Positions 1-7,836 of a stretch of 64,000 bases of DNA are shown one piece after another. Location of the stretch: assembly GCA_937891045.1 (NCBI GenBank), contig CALBEV010000187.1, positions 81,519-145,518 of the forward strand, written 5' to 3'. A program made the translations under genes and the position numbers. This stretch comes from an uncultured Burkholderiales bacterium (GTDB lineage Bacteria > Pseudomonadota > Gammaproteobacteria > Burkholderiales > Burkholderiaceae). How positions within the stretch are numbered: position 1 is the first letter of the stretch; each line of letters opens with the position of its first letter. The notes beneath the pieces are model-generated. The model was given only the letters and a program-made list of their open reading frames with translations, was not told the DNA's origin and made no database searches.

Positions 1-1
1 C

Positions 2-322
2 GAGGAAATCGTGGCCAGCATCAAAAAAGGCCTGTACGCCACCAACTTTGGTGGTGGTCAAGTGGACATCACCTCGGGCAAGTTTGTGTTCTCGGCCAGT
101 CAAGCCTATTGGGTTGAAAACGGCAAGATCCAATACCCCGTCAAAGGCGGTACCTTGGTCGGCAATGGTCCGGATGCCTTGACACGCGTGAGCATGATTG
201 GCAATGACATGGCGCTGGACCCGGGTGTGGGCACCTGCGGCAAAGAAGGCCAAAGCGTGCCGGTGGGTGTGGGTCAACCCACGCTGCGCATCGATGGTCT
301 GACCGTGGGCGGTACCGCTTAA
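2..322 (+). CDS. tldD: Metalloprotease TldD, C-terminal part
   Basis: The window opens inside this gene; the last 106 codons are present and the first complete codon begins at position 2. The segment carries the highly conserved TldD tail: [16 protein letters not shown], then VGNDL-like [24 protein letters not shown] and the terminal LTVGGTA. TldD pairs with TldE (PmbA) to form a zinc metalloprotease that unfolds and degrades peptides, for example in antitoxin and microcin processing. The partner is not in view. The stop is followed directly by the promoter and leader region of the DAHP synthase gene. The identification rests on family motifs; the metal-binding part lies outside the window. 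Confidence 0.93.
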   Translation, partial: EEIVASIKKGLYATNFGGGQVDITSGKFVFSASQAYWVENGKIQYPVKGGTLVGNGPDALTRVSMIGNDMALDPGVGTCGKEGQSVPVGVGQPTLRIDGLTVGGTA

Positions 323-328
323 AGACCA

Positions 329-360
329 TTGAAATTCACCAAAACAGCCTGTGGTACAGT
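329..360 (+). promoter_or_regulatory. Candidate promoter of the aroG leader transcript
   Basis: TTGAAA (329-334) and a TG-n-TACAGT extended -10 (352-360) lie just after the tldD stop. The spacer of about 20 bases is long, so the extended -10 would carry most of the weight. Transcription would start near 367, almost at the ATG of the leader peptide at 368, which has no Shine-Dalgarno sequence. The assignment is by eye only; transcription from further upstream in tldD is equally possible. Confidence 0.35.
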
Positions 361-367
361 CATCCTC

Positions 368-436
368 ATGATTTCAGTTAAATTTCACTTTGCCTATTTC
401 TGGTTCTCACGCCCCACCGGCGGTCGAGAGGTCTGA
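368..436 (+). CDS. Aromatic-rich leader peptide of the DAHP synthase gene
   Basis: This is a 22-codon ORF starting with ATG and ending in TGA. Residues 5-14 read KFHFAYFWFS, so four Phe, one Tyr and one Trp fall within eight codons. This is the pattern of attenuation leader peptides, and all three end products of the aromatic pathway are represented. The next gene is DAHP synthase, the first enzyme of that pathway. The stop codon lies in a hairpin, and a Rho-independent terminator follows at 466-493. No Shine-Dalgarno sequence precedes the ATG, so translation may be leaderless. Leader-peptide attenuation is established for pheA, trp and his operons; its use here is inference from sequence. 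Confidence 0.75.
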   Translation: MISVKFHFAYFWFSRPTGGREV

Positions 437-493
437 CCGCAAACAACGCGCTGAACTCCAAAACCAACCGCCGAAGCCCGGCGGTTTTTTTTT
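418..493 (+). promoter_or_regulatory. Transcription attenuator with alternative pairings
   Basis: Three mutually exclusive hairpins can be drawn. GCGGTC (420-425) pairs with GACCGC (435-440), around the leader stop codon. CGGCGGT (418-424) can instead pair with ACCGCCG (467-473), forming an antiterminator. ACCGCCG (467-473) can also pair with CGGCGGT (479-485), forming the terminator stem. The heptamer at 418-424 is identical to the distal terminator arm, exactly what an antiterminator needs. A ribosome stalled on the aromatic codons (383-406) leaves 418-424 free. One that reaches the stop covers it, so the terminator forms. Confidence 0.7.
466..493 (+). terminator. Rho-independent terminator in the aroG leader
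   Basis: An 8-bp stem (AACCGCCG, 466-473, with CGGCGGTT, 479-486) encloses a five-base loop and is followed by an unbroken T run through 493. It lies between the leader peptide and the aroG start, so it would act as a conditional terminator rather than as the end of tldD alone. Confidence 0.8.
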
Positions 494-538
494 GCCACTT
501 TCACTTTGTGCCTCGTTAAACGCCTTCAAGGAACTGCC

Positions 539-1654
539 ATGAAAACCCCCAAGCATGATGCTTATGCGCCGACCAACGATCAGACCAGCCAAACCGACAA
601 CCAACGCATCAAGGACATCACCGTGCTGCCGCCCCCAGAACACCTGATTCGCTTTTTCCCGATTGCTGGGACTGCGGTTGAAACCCTGATCGCCAAAACC
701 CGTCAGCGCATCCACAAAATCATGGCGGGCAAAGACGACCGCTTGCTGGTGGTCATCGGTCCGTGCTCCATCCATGACCCGGCCGCCGCACTCGACTATG
801 CCCGTCGATTGAAAGCCGAGCGTGAGAAGTACGCCGACACCTTGGAAATCGTGATGCGTGTTTATTTTGAAAAGCCCCGCACCACGGTGGGCTGGAAGGG
901 CTTGATCAACGACCCCTACTTGGACGAAAGTTTCCGCATCGACGAAGGCCTGCGCATTGCCCGTCAGTTGCTGATTGAAATCAACCGCCAAGGCGTGCCT
1001 GCAGGCAGCGAATTTTTGGATGTGATTTCCCCGCAATACATCGGTGACCTGATCAGCTGGGGCGCCATTGGCGCACGCACGACGGAGAGCCAGGTGCACC
1101 GTGAATTGGCTTCTGGTTTGTCAGCGCCGATTGGCTTCAAAAATGGGACGGACGGCAACATCAAAATCGCTACCGACGCCATCCAAGCTGCGGCCCGTGG
1201 GCATCATTTTTTGTCAGTGCACAAAAATGGCCAAGTGGCGATTGTGCAAACCAAGGGCAACCCGGATTGCCACGTCATCTTGCGCGGCGGCAAAGCACCC
1301 AACTATGACGCTGACAGCGTTGCAACTGCTTGCCAAGAGTTGGAAGCCGCCAAACTGCCCGCCAGCTTGATGGTTGATTGCAGCCATGCCAACAGCAGCA
1401 AACAACACGAGCGCCAATTGGTGGTGGCCAAAGACATAGCGACGCAAATCGCCAGTGGATCAAACCGTGTGTTTGGCGTGATGGTGGAAAGCCACTTGAA
1501 GCCTGGCGCCCAAAAATTCACACCTGGCAAAGACAAGGTAGAAGCTTTGGAATATGGTCAAAGCATCACAGATGCATGCTTGTCTTGGGATGACTCTTTG
1601 CAAGCTTTGGAGGCTTTGTCGCAAGGCGTCAGAACACGCCGCAACATCAAGTAA
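539..1654 (+). CDS. aroG: Class I 3-deoxy-7-phosphoheptulonate (DAHP) synthase
   Basis: The 371-residue enzyme condenses phosphoenolpyruvate and erythrose 4-phosphate, the first step of the shikimate pathway to Phe, Tyr and Trp. Visible family motifs are GPCSIHD (residues 74-80), the EKPRTTVGWKG segment (111-121), GFKNGTDGN in the middle and VDCSHANSSK near the C-terminus. Length matches the E. coli AroF/G/H type. The ATG at 539 was chosen because AAGGA (528-532) sits seven bases upstream and homologues start near here; an upstream in-frame TTG has no such signal. Which end product inhibits this isoenzyme cannot be read from sequence alone. Expression is probably set by the leader peptide and attenuator just upstream. 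Confidence 0.95.
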   Translation: MKTPKHDAYAPTNDQTSQTDNQRIKDITVLPPPEHLIRFFPIAGTAVETLIAKTRQRIHKIMAGKDDRLLVVIGPCSIHDPAAALDYARRLKAEREKYADTLEIVMRVYFEKPRTTVGWKGLINDPYLDESFRIDEGLRIARQLLIEINRQGVPAGSEFLDVISPQYIGDLISWGAIGARTTESQVHRELASGLSAPIGFKNGTDGNIKIATDAIQAAARGHHFLSVHKNGQVAIVQTKGNPDCHVILRGGKAPNYDADSVATACQELEAAKLPASLMVDCSHANSSKQHERQLVVAKDIATQIASGSNRVFGVMVESHLKPGAQKFTPGKDKVEALEYGQSITDACLSWDDSLQALEALSQGVRTRRNIK

Positions 1655-1665
1655 TCTGCTCAGGT

Positions 1666-3072
1666 TTAGAGGGTTTGCAACAGTTTGGCGTGAACCCCGC
1701 CAAAACCGCCGTTGCTCATGCACAGCACATGGTCGCCTGGCTGGGCGGCAGCCTTGACTTGTGCCACCAGTGCGTCGATGTTGTCAGCGGTATGTGCCCG
1801 CGCACCCATGCTGGCCAAAGCCTCAGCGGCATCCCAGTCCAAACCAGCGGTGTGGCAAAACGCCAAGTCGGCTTGCTCCAAACTCCAAGGCAGTTGCGCT
1901 TTCATGGCGCCCAGTTTCATGGTGTTGCTGCGGGGTTCGAACACTGCCAAGATGCGGGCTTGACCCACTTGGCGGCGCAAACCATCCACGGTGGTGCGGA
2001 TGGCGGTCGGGTGGTGGGCGAAGTCGTCATACACCGTGATGGCCTGCGTGCCGGTGCCGATGGTGCCGCGCACTTCCATTCGGCGACGCACATTTTCAAA
2101 CGTAGACAAGGCCTGGCAGGCCTGCGCCACGCCCACACCCACATGTTGCGCAGCGATGATGGCGGCCAAGGCATTCATTTGGTTGTGCACCCCACCCAAA
2201 CGCCATTGCACCCGCCCTTTCACTGCGCCTTGGCGCAACACCTCAAAGTCAGAAGGCTCGCCGCGCACCTGCCAATCGGCTTGGGCTGTTTCACCAAAAC
2301 CTGCCACTTCGCTCCATTGGCCCATGGCTAAAACCCGTTGCAAGCTGTCTTGGTCCGCGTTCACCACCAAGCGCCCGCCAGACGGCACGGTGCGCACCAG
2401 GTGGTGAAACTGTCGTTCAATGGCGGCCAGGTCTGGGAAGATGTCGGCGTGGTCGAATTCCAGGTTGTTCAAAATGGCCGTGCGTGGTCGGTAATGCACA
2501 AACTTGCTGCGCTTGTCAAAGAATGCCGTGTCGTACTCATCGGCTTCAATCACAAACAGTGGGCGACTTTGCCCCTTGGCCAAGCCGCCCAAGCGGGCGG
2601 ACACGCCAAAGTTCAGGGGTACACCGCCAATCAAAAACCCCGGTGTCAAACCGGCTTGTTCCAAGACCCAACTGAGCATGGCGGTGGTGGTGGTTTTGCC
2701 GTGGGTACCCGCCACAGCCAGCACGTGCCGCGCTTGGCCAGGGGCATGCAGCACATGATCGCTCAGCCATTGCGGGCCACTGGTGTAGGGCAGACCGGTT
2801 TCTAGGATGGCTTCCATCAAGGGGTAGCGGGGGGTGCCATCGGGCAAACGCGCACGGGACACCACGTTGCCCACCACAAACATATCGGGTTTCAAGCCCA
2901 GTTGGCCGGCGCTGTAGCCCTCGATCAACTCGATGCCCAAGGCCCGTAATTGGTCGCTCATGGGCGGGTAAACGCCGGTATCGCAACCGGTGACCCGGTG
3001 ACCGGCTTCGCGGGCGAGGGCGGCCAAGCCGCCCATGAAGGTGCCGCAGACACCTAATATATGAATGTGCAT
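1666..3072 (-). CDS. mpl: UDP-N-acetylmuramate:L-Ala-gamma-D-Glu-mDAP ligase
   Basis: The 468-residue Mur-ligase family member reattaches recycled murein tripeptide to UDP-MurNAc in the cytoplasm. It starts MHIHILGVCGTFMGG, has the ATP-binding loop GTHGKTTTT (residues 122-130), the EADEYD motif, HxxNxxNxLAA-like HNQMNALAA and a C-terminal FEPRSNTMK and CMSNGGFGG. Length is that of Mpl (about 455-470). The ATG at 3072 fits the family N-terminus; an in-frame extension upstream would translate a tandem repeat and is rejected. It converges on aroG with only 11 bases between stops. AmpD, another murein-recycling enzyme, lies about 11 kb away. Confidence 0.93.
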   Translation of the reverse strand: MHIHILGVCGTFMGGLAALAREAGHRVTGCDTGVYPPMSDQLRALGIELIEGYSAGQLGLKPDMFVVGNVVSRARLPDGTPRYPLMEAILETGLPYTSGPQWLSDHVLHAPGQARHVLAVAGTHGKTTTTAMLSWVLEQAGLTPGFLIGGVPLNFGVSARLGGLAKGQSRPLFVIEADEYDTAFFDKRSKFVHYRPRTAILNNLEFDHADIFPDLAAIERQFHHLVRTVPSGGRLVVNADQDSLQRVLAMGQWSEVAGFGETAQADWQVRGEPSDFEVLRQGAVKGRVQWRLGGVHNQMNALAAIIAAQHVGVGVAQACQALSTFENVRRRMEVRGTIGTGTQAITVYDDFAHHPTAIRTTVDGLRRQVGQARILAVFEPRSNTMKLGAMKAQLPWSLEQADLAFCHTAGLDWDAAEALASMGARAHTADNIDALVAQVKAAAQPGDHVLCMSNGGFGGVHAKLLQTL

Positions 3073-3090
3073 GGGATGGGATTGTAGAAG

Positions 3091-3160
3091 CGGCACATAG
3101 CCTGGCCGAGACGGCACATAGCCTGGTCGAGGCGGCACATAGCCTGGCCGAGACGGCACA
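3091..3160. repeat. 21-bp tandem repeat in the mpl divergent gap
   Basis: Three head-to-tail 21-bp units start at 3091, 3112 and 3133, with a 7-bp partial fourth unit at 3154. Each begins CGGCACATAGCCTGG. Units 1 and 3 are identical and unit 2 differs at two positions. The array fills almost the whole gap between the mpl start and the start of the divergent gene. The unit length is a multiple of three, so copy-number changes would not shift any reading frame running through it. Confidence 0.9.
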
Positions 3161-3760
3161 ATGGCGGCCATGTCTCAGGAAGTCAAAGCAGCCATTGCCG
3201 CCACCGCCGCTCGCTTGGTGGTGGAAGAAGGCCTGGAATACGGACCCGCCAAACGCAGAGCCTTGCGTGAATTGGCTTTGCCCAGCCGCAGCCCACTGCC
3301 CGGCAACGACATGTTGGAAGACGAGGTGTTTGATTACCTGAAGCTGTTTTGCGCAGACACCCAGCCGCAAGAGTTGCGGGCGCTTCGGGAGCTGGCGCTG
3401 ACTTGGATGGAGCGCTTGCAAGTTTTTCGCCCGCACCTGAGTGGTGCGGTGTGGCGTGGCAGCGCCACCCGACTGTCCGATATTTACATCCAATTGTTTT
3501 GTGACGATGCCAAGTCGGCCGAGTTGATGTTGATCGACCAAGGCATGCGCTACGATGTCCAAGCCATCAAGGGTTTCAAAGGTGAAGAGGTGGACGCTTT
3601 GAGCATCCACAGCCTTTGCACGGCACTGAATGAAGACATTGGTGTGCATTTGATAGTCTATGACTATGACGACTTGCGCGGGGCCTTGCAACCTGATGAG
3701 CGTGGGCTTGCGGTTCGTGGGGATTTGGCCAGCTTGCGCCAGTTGTTGGACAATGCCTGA
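3161..3760 (+). CDS. Conserved protein of unknown function next to mpl
   Basis: I do not recognise a characterised family for this 199-residue soluble, acidic protein. A central segment, GSATRLSDIYIQLF (about residues 103-116), faintly resembles the G-S...D-h-D-h core of nucleotidyltransferase-fold proteins. The second acidic position is Tyr, however, so catalysis of that kind would be doubtful. The start is uncertain: ATG at 3161 (end of the tandem repeat) or ATG at 3170; neither has a clear ribosome site. Its TGA overlaps the ATG of the TlpA-like gene by one base, so the two are probably translated together. It is divergent from mpl. A name copied from the neighbouring ligase would be unsupported. 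Confidence 0.8.
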   Translation: MAAMSQEVKAAIAATAARLVVEEGLEYGPAKRRALRELALPSRSPLPGNDMLEDEVFDYLKLFCADTQPQELRALRELALTWMERLQVFRPHLSGAVWRGSATRLSDIYIQLFCDDAKSAELMLIDQGMRYDVQAIKGFKGEEVDALSIHSLCTALNEDIGVHLIVYDYDDLRGALQPDERGLAVRGDLASLRQLLDNA

Positions 3761-4296
3761 TGGACTCCAATCAGACTGACTCACCATCCTCTTCCAAACG
3801 TAACTTGTTGGTGGTGGCTGCCGCCGCCTTGGCCGCGGGCATCGGCGTCAACTGGTGGCGTCACAGCCCAAAAACACTGGCGGACCCGAGTTTGCAAGCC
3901 CTCTGGCTGGCCAGTTTTGAACAAGCTGACGGCACCCCTTTGAAGCTGGCCGACTTCCAGGGGAAGCCATTGGTGTTGAATTTTTGGGCCACTTGGTGCA
4001 CCCCTTGTGTTGAAGAAATGCCGCTATTGAACGCCTTCTTCCTTGAAAACAAGTCTAAAAGCTGGCAAATGATTGGATTGGCAATAGACCAGCCCAGTGC
4101 GGTGAAGCGGTTTTTGGGGCAATATCCGGTAGAATACGCCATCGGCATGGCCGGCTTGGAAGGCACCGAGTTGATGAAAAACTTGGGCAATGCCACGGGT
4201 GGTTTGCCCTTCACCTTGGTGTTGAATGCGCAAGGCGAGGTGCAGATGCGAAAGTTGGGCAAGCTCACTGAAAGTGACATACGGTCTTGGGTTTGA
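3760..4296 (+). CDS. TlpA/ResA-like membrane-anchored thioredoxin
   Basis: The 178-residue protein has a single N-terminal membrane segment (about residues 15-33) followed by a thioredoxin fold facing the periplasm. The redox motif WATWCTPC has cysteines at 80 and 83. The downstream GGLPFTLVLNAQG contains the cis-proline typical of the fold. Such proteins reduce disulfides in apocytochrome c or other periplasmic targets using electrons from a DsbD-type donor; no target is indicated here. It overlaps the preceding unknown gene by one base. TlpA-like is a safer label than CcmG or ResA, because no cytochrome c maturation operon adjoins it. Confidence 0.87.
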   Translation: MDSNQTDSPSSSKRNLLVVAAAALAAGIGVNWWRHSPKTLADPSLQALWLASFEQADGTPLKLADFQGKPLVLNFWATWCTPCVEEMPLLNAFFLENKSKSWQMIGLAIDQPSAVKRFLGQYPVEYAIGMAGLEGTELMKNLGNATGGLPFTLVLNAQGEVQMRKLGKLTESDIRSWV

Positions 4297-4306
4297 CCGA
4301 GGCGCG

Positions 4307-4333
4307 CCGATCCAGCTGTCAGGTCGGTTTTTT
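4307..4333 (+). terminator. Weak Rho-independent terminator after the TlpA-like gene
   Basis: CCGA-T-CC (4307-4313) pairs with GGTCGG (4322-4327), with one bulged base and an 8-base loop, followed by six T residues (4328-4333). It separates the TlpA-like gene from accB. The stem is short, so confidence is moderate. Confidence 0.5.
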
Positions 4334-4338
4334 GAAAT

Positions 4339-4353
4339 GGTGTAAATTACACC
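4339..4353. promoter_or_regulatory. Palindromic operator-like site upstream of accB
   Basis: GGTGTAAATTACACC is a perfect inverted repeat of seven-base arms around one central A. It lies 29 bases before the accB start, downstream of a TTGAAA (4332-4337). That is where a dimeric regulator or a -10 region would be expected. The assignment of -35 and -10 elements is ambiguous. I do not know which regulator would bind. Confidence 0.5.
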
Positions 4354-4382
4354 CTCTTTAACAGCAGAAGACTGCCAGGTCC

Positions 4383-4847
4383 ATGGATTTAAGAAAACTC
4401 AAAACCCTGATCGACCTGGTGTCGGAGTCCAATGTCTCCGAACTTGAGATCACAGAAGCCGAAGGCAAGGTCCGCATCGTCAAAGGCCCAGTTGGCGCAC
4501 CAGTGGTGATGGCGGCGCCTGTGTCTGTCGCACCACCCGTCGCCTCAGCCCCCGCCACGGCTGCCCCAGCAGCGCCCGCACTGTCTGCAGTGGCAGAAGC
4601 TGCGGTGGAAACCGGGCACACGGTCAAGTCCCCCATGGTTGGCACCTATTACAGTGCATCTGGCCCGGAGGCCAAACCTTTCGTCCAAGTGGGCAGCGTG
4701 GTCCAGGCGGGTGACACCATTTGCATCATTGAGGCCATGAAGATCCTCAATGAAATCGAAGCCGATCACAGCGGCACCGTCAGCAAAATTCTGGTCAGTA
4801 ACGGCCAAGCCGTGGAATACGGCCAGCCCATGTTCATCATCGACTGA
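4383..4847 (+). CDS. accB: Biotin carboxyl carrier protein of acetyl-CoA carboxylase
   Basis: The 154-residue carrier holds the biotin that accepts CO2 from AccC and passes it to AccAD to make malonyl-CoA for fatty acid synthesis. The biotinylation motif EAMKILNEIEAD places the modified lysine at residue 120. An Ala/Pro-rich flexible linker occupies roughly residues 39-75, and the biotinyl domain begins around KSPMVGTYY. Length matches E. coli AccB (156). It is followed after nine bases by accC, the usual pairing. A near-perfect palindrome at 4339-4353 may be its operator. Confidence 0.96.
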   Translation: MDLRKLKTLIDLVSESNVSELEITEAEGKVRIVKGPVGAPVVMAAPVSVAPPVASAPATAAPAAPALSAVAEAAVETGHTVKSPMVGTYYSASGPEAKPFVQVGSVVQAGDTICIIEAMKILNEIEADHSGTVSKILVSNGQAVEYGQPMFIID

Positions 4848-4856
4848 GCGGGCTGC

Positions 4857-6209
4857 ATGTTTAAAAAGATTCTGATCGCCAACCGAGGCGAAATCGCGCT
4901 GCGCATCCAGCGGGCCTGTAAAGAGCTCGGGGTCGAAGCTGTGGTGGTTTATTCTGAGGCTGACCGTGAGGCCAAATATGTCAAATTGGCAGAAGAGGCG
5001 GTTTGCATTGGCCCAGCCGCTTCTTCGCTGAGTTACTTGAACATGCCTGCCATCATTTCGGCGGCCGAAGTCACCGATGCACAGGCGATCCATCCAGGCT
5101 ATGGTTTCTTGAGCGAAAACGCCGACTTTGCTGAACGGGTTGAGAAAAGCGGTTTTGTGTTCATAGGCCCCACGCCCGAGTCCATCCGCATGATGGGCGA
5201 CAAGGTGTCGGCCAAGCAAGCCATGATCAAGGCCGGTGTGCCTTGTGTGCCAGGCTCTGAAGGCGAACTGCCAGATGACCCCGCACAAATTCGCCGTATC
5301 GCCAAAGCGGTGGGCTACCCGGTCATCATCAAAGCGGCGGGCGGCGGCGGCGGTCGGGGCATGCGCGTGGTGCACAACGAAGCCGCGCTCATCCATGCTG
5401 TGCAAACCACCAAGACCGAAGCAGGCTCAGCCTTTGGCAATCCAGCGGTGTACATGGAAAAGTTTTTGCAAAACCCGCGCCATATTGAAATTCAAATCTT
5501 GGCGGACAACTACAAAAATGCCATTTACCTGGGTGAGCGTGATTGTTCGATGCAACGTCGGCACCAAAAGGTGATCGAAGAGGCACCGGCACCAGGCATT
5601 GCTCGCAAGCTGATCGAGCGCATTGGCGAGCGATGCGTGACGGCCTGTAAAAAGATGGGCTACCGGGGCGCTGGCACCTTTGAGTTCTTGTATGAAAACG
5701 GCGAGTTTTACTTCATTGAAATGAACACCCGGGTGCAAGTGGAGCATCCTGTCACCGAGTTCATCACCGGTGTGGATATCGTCAAAACTCAAATCATGAC
5801 CGCAGCTGGTCAAAAACTGCCCTACACCCAGCGCCAAATCGAAATCAAAGGGCATGCGATTGAATGCCGCATCAATGCAGAAGATCCATTCAAGTTCACA
5901 CCATCCCCGGGTCGCGTCACCATGTGGCATCCGCCTGGGGGGCCAGGTGTGCGGGTCGACTCGCATATTTATACCAACTACTTCGTGCCCTCTCACTACG
6001 ACTCCATGATTGGGAAAATCATTGTGCATGGGGACAACCGTGAACATGCTTTGGCTCGAATGCGAACCGCTTTAGGTGAAACCGTGGTTGAAGGAATTCA
6101 AACCAACATCGCCTTGCATCGTGTGTTGATGAGCGATCCGGGTTTCATGGCAGGTGGCACCAACATCCACTATTTGGAAGAGTGGCTGGCAGTTAGACAA
6201 GCCTCCTGA
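4857..6209 (+). CDS. accC: Biotin carboxylase subunit of acetyl-CoA carboxylase
   Basis: The 450-residue ATP-grasp enzyme carboxylates biotin on AccB using bicarbonate and ATP. It starts [16 protein letters not shown], carries the glycine-rich ATP lid GGGGGRGM (about residues 162-169), then [23 protein letters not shown] and [13 protein letters not shown]. All are characteristic of AccC. It is cotranscribed with accB, and its TGA overlaps the prmA ATG by one base, indicating translational coupling to prmA. Confidence 0.97.
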   Translation: MFKKILIANRGEIALRIQRACKELGVEAVVVYSEADREAKYVKLAEEAVCIGPAASSLSYLNMPAIISAAEVTDAQAIHPGYGFLSENADFAERVEKSGFVFIGPTPESIRMMGDKVSAKQAMIKAGVPCVPGSEGELPDDPAQIRRIAKAVGYPVIIKAAGGGGGRGMRVVHNEAALIHAVQTTKTEAGSAFGNPAVYMEKFLQNPRHIEIQILADNYKNAIYLGERDCSMQRRHQKVIEEAPAPGIARKLIERIGERCVTACKKMGYRGAGTFEFLYENGEFYFIEMNTRVQVEHPVTEFITGVDIVKTQIMTAAGQKLPYTQRQIEIKGHAIECRINAEDPFKFTPSPGRVTMWHPPGGPGVRVDSHIYTNYFVPSHYDSMIGKIIVHGDNREHALARMRTALGETVVEGIQTNIALHRVLMSDPGFMAGGTNIHYLEEWLAVRQAS

Positions 6210-7093
6210 TGGTTGAACTTCGGCTGCATTGTCCGCAAGATCAGGTGGAATTGATCAGCGATGCCTTGATGGCATTGGATGCTCTGAGCGTGTCGGTGGA
6301 AGACGCCGATGCACACACTGATCAAGAGCAAGCTTTGTTTGGCGAACCCAACATGCCAGCGCCTGCAGCTGGTTGGCTGCGCTCGCACCTGATTGCCTTG
6401 TTTGTCGATGAAGCCCTCGCCAGAGACGCGGCCAAACTCTTGGCCTTGCAACCCTTTTTTGAAAACTGCGCTTTGCTAGGCATCAATCTTGTGCCTGAGC
6501 AAGATTGGGTGCGATTGACCCAATCGCAGTTCGAGCCCGTGCCCATCACACCCACTTTTTGGGTGGTGCCAAGCTGGCATGAACCGCCTGCTGGTGCGCA
6601 ATGGGTATTGCGTCTAGATCCTGGTTTGGCCTTTGGCACAGGCACCCATCCCACCACGCGCATGTGTTTGAAATGGATTGCCCAGCACCCGCCCAAAGGT
6701 CAGCGGGTGTTGGATTACGGTTGTGGTTCAGGCATTTTGGCCATTGGTGCAGCCATGTTGGGTGCGGCATCTGTAGATGCAGTGGACATTGACCCCGATG
6801 CAGTGACTGCTGCACAAGCCAATGCGCTGGCCAATCAGGTTGACTTGAATTTAGGATTGCCCGAAGTCGCGGTGGGTGTTTATCCTTTGGTGGTGGCCAA
6901 TATCTTGGCGGCTCCCTTGAAAGTACTGGCACCCTTGTTGTGCAGTCATGTTGAGACGGGCGGTAGTTTGTTGTTGGCGGGTATCTTGGAGCGTCAAACC
7001 ATGGACATTCAAGCGGCGTATCAACCATATATGAACTTACAAGTCGCCGATACCCAAGAGGGTTGGGTACTGATGCGTGGGCAGGCTGTTTGA
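6209..7093 (+). CDS. prmA: Ribosomal protein L11 methyltransferase
   Basis: The 294-residue protein matches the length of PrmA (293 in E. coli), which methylates ribosomal protein L11 with S-adenosylmethionine. The SAM-binding motif DYGCGSGILAIGA lies near residues 169-181, preceded by the family-typical DPGLAFGTGTHPTT. The motif VVANILAAPL near residue 226 matches the NILA.PL catalytic segment. Coupling to accC by a one-base overlap is common in Burkholderiales. The gene is followed by a zinc-ribbon membrane protein. Confidence 0.95.
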   Translation: MVELRLHCPQDQVELISDALMALDALSVSVEDADAHTDQEQALFGEPNMPAPAAGWLRSHLIALFVDEALARDAAKLLALQPFFENCALLGINLVPEQDWVRLTQSQFEPVPITPTFWVVPSWHEPPAGAQWVLRLDPGLAFGTGTHPTTRMCLKWIAQHPPKGQRVLDYGCGSGILAIGAAMLGAASVDAVDIDPDAVTAAQANALANQVDLNLGLPEVAVGVYPLVVANILAAPLKVLAPLLCSHVETGGSLLLAGILERQTMDIQAAYQPYMNLQVADTQEGWVLMRGQAV

Positions 7094-7127
7094 TAAGCTT
7101 TGGTTTTTCATAGACTCTCACTCGGCC

Positions 7128-7814
7128 ATGGCCATCGTCACCCTTTGCCCTCAGTGTCAAACCGCTTTTGCTATTCAAGCCGAGCATTACAGCGCGGCTG
7201 ATGCCTGGGTTCGATGCGGTCGTTGTGCGCATGTCTTTGAGGTGGACCAACATCTGTACGAGCTGGACGACAACAAACCTGCGAATCAACCGGTTGAATT
7301 GCCACTGGCTTTGCGTGTTGCACCCTCATTACCGGCTGCGCAAACCCTGATACAGCCTTGGCTTTGGTCCAGCTTGTCAATCCTGTTGGCGTTGCTGTTT
7401 TGCTTTCAAGCCATGTTGTTTCATCGCCATCAGTGGCGAGCCCAGGTGCCTGAATTAACCCCTGTCTTGCTCGCTGTGTGTCAAAGCCTTGGCTGTGAAC
7501 TGCAGTGGCCGATGGAGCCCAATCAAGTATCCATTGAAACGGGCGGCTTCAAAGCTTTGGGCAACCATGAATATGTCTTTAGCGGCAGTATCAAAAACCA
7601 ATCCGATTGGGCTTTGGCCACGCCCATGTTGGAGCTGAGTTTGATGGATGACGTTGATGCGGCCGTGGTGCGCAAAGTGTTTGCGCCACAAGCACTTGGG
7701 CTGAATGATGTTTTGCGATCCCGTCGGGCACAATCGTTCGAATTGCGGTTTAGCTTGGATCCAAGCTTCAGCCCTTTGGTTCAAGGCTACCGAGCTTTTC
7801 TTTTTTATCCCTGA
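7128..7814 (+). CDS. Zinc-ribbon, DUF3426-type membrane protein
   Basis: The 228-residue protein begins with an MJ0042-type zinc ribbon: cysteines at 7, 10, 30 and 33 in CPQC...CGRC. A single transmembrane helix follows at about residues 80-97 and then a periplasmic domain of the DUF3426 type. The start at 7128 was chosen because the zinc ribbon begins there; a longer in-frame ORF would extend back into prmA. In this order such proteins commonly follow prmA, but their function is not established. The last domain may contact envelope partners; this is a guess from topology. Confidence 0.85.
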   Translation: MAIVTLCPQCQTAFAIQAEHYSAADAWVRCGRCAHVFEVDQHLYELDDNKPANQPVELPLALRVAPSLPAAQTLIQPWLWSSLSILLALLFCFQAMLFHRHQWRAQVPELTPVLLAVCQSLGCELQWPMEPNQVSIETGGFKALGNHEYVFSGSIKNQSDWALATPMLELSLMDDVDAAVVRKVFAPQALGLNDVLRSRRAQSFELRFSLDPSFSPLVQGYRAFLFYP

Positions 7815-7836
7815 CTTTTTTTAAATAGGACTCACC

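Noticed and set aside
3091..3160. CRISPR array
   Set aside because: The repeats are directly tandem with no spacers and the unit is only 21 bp; no cas genes are nearby.
3073..3171. N-terminal extension of Mpl through the 21-bp repeats
   Set aside because: It would give a PGYVP-type repeat peptide absent from the family; MHIHILGVCG at 3072 is the normal start.
4545..5405. 286-codon minus-strand ORF opposite accB/accC
   Set aside because: His/Gly-rich antisense shadow of the conserved accBC genes.
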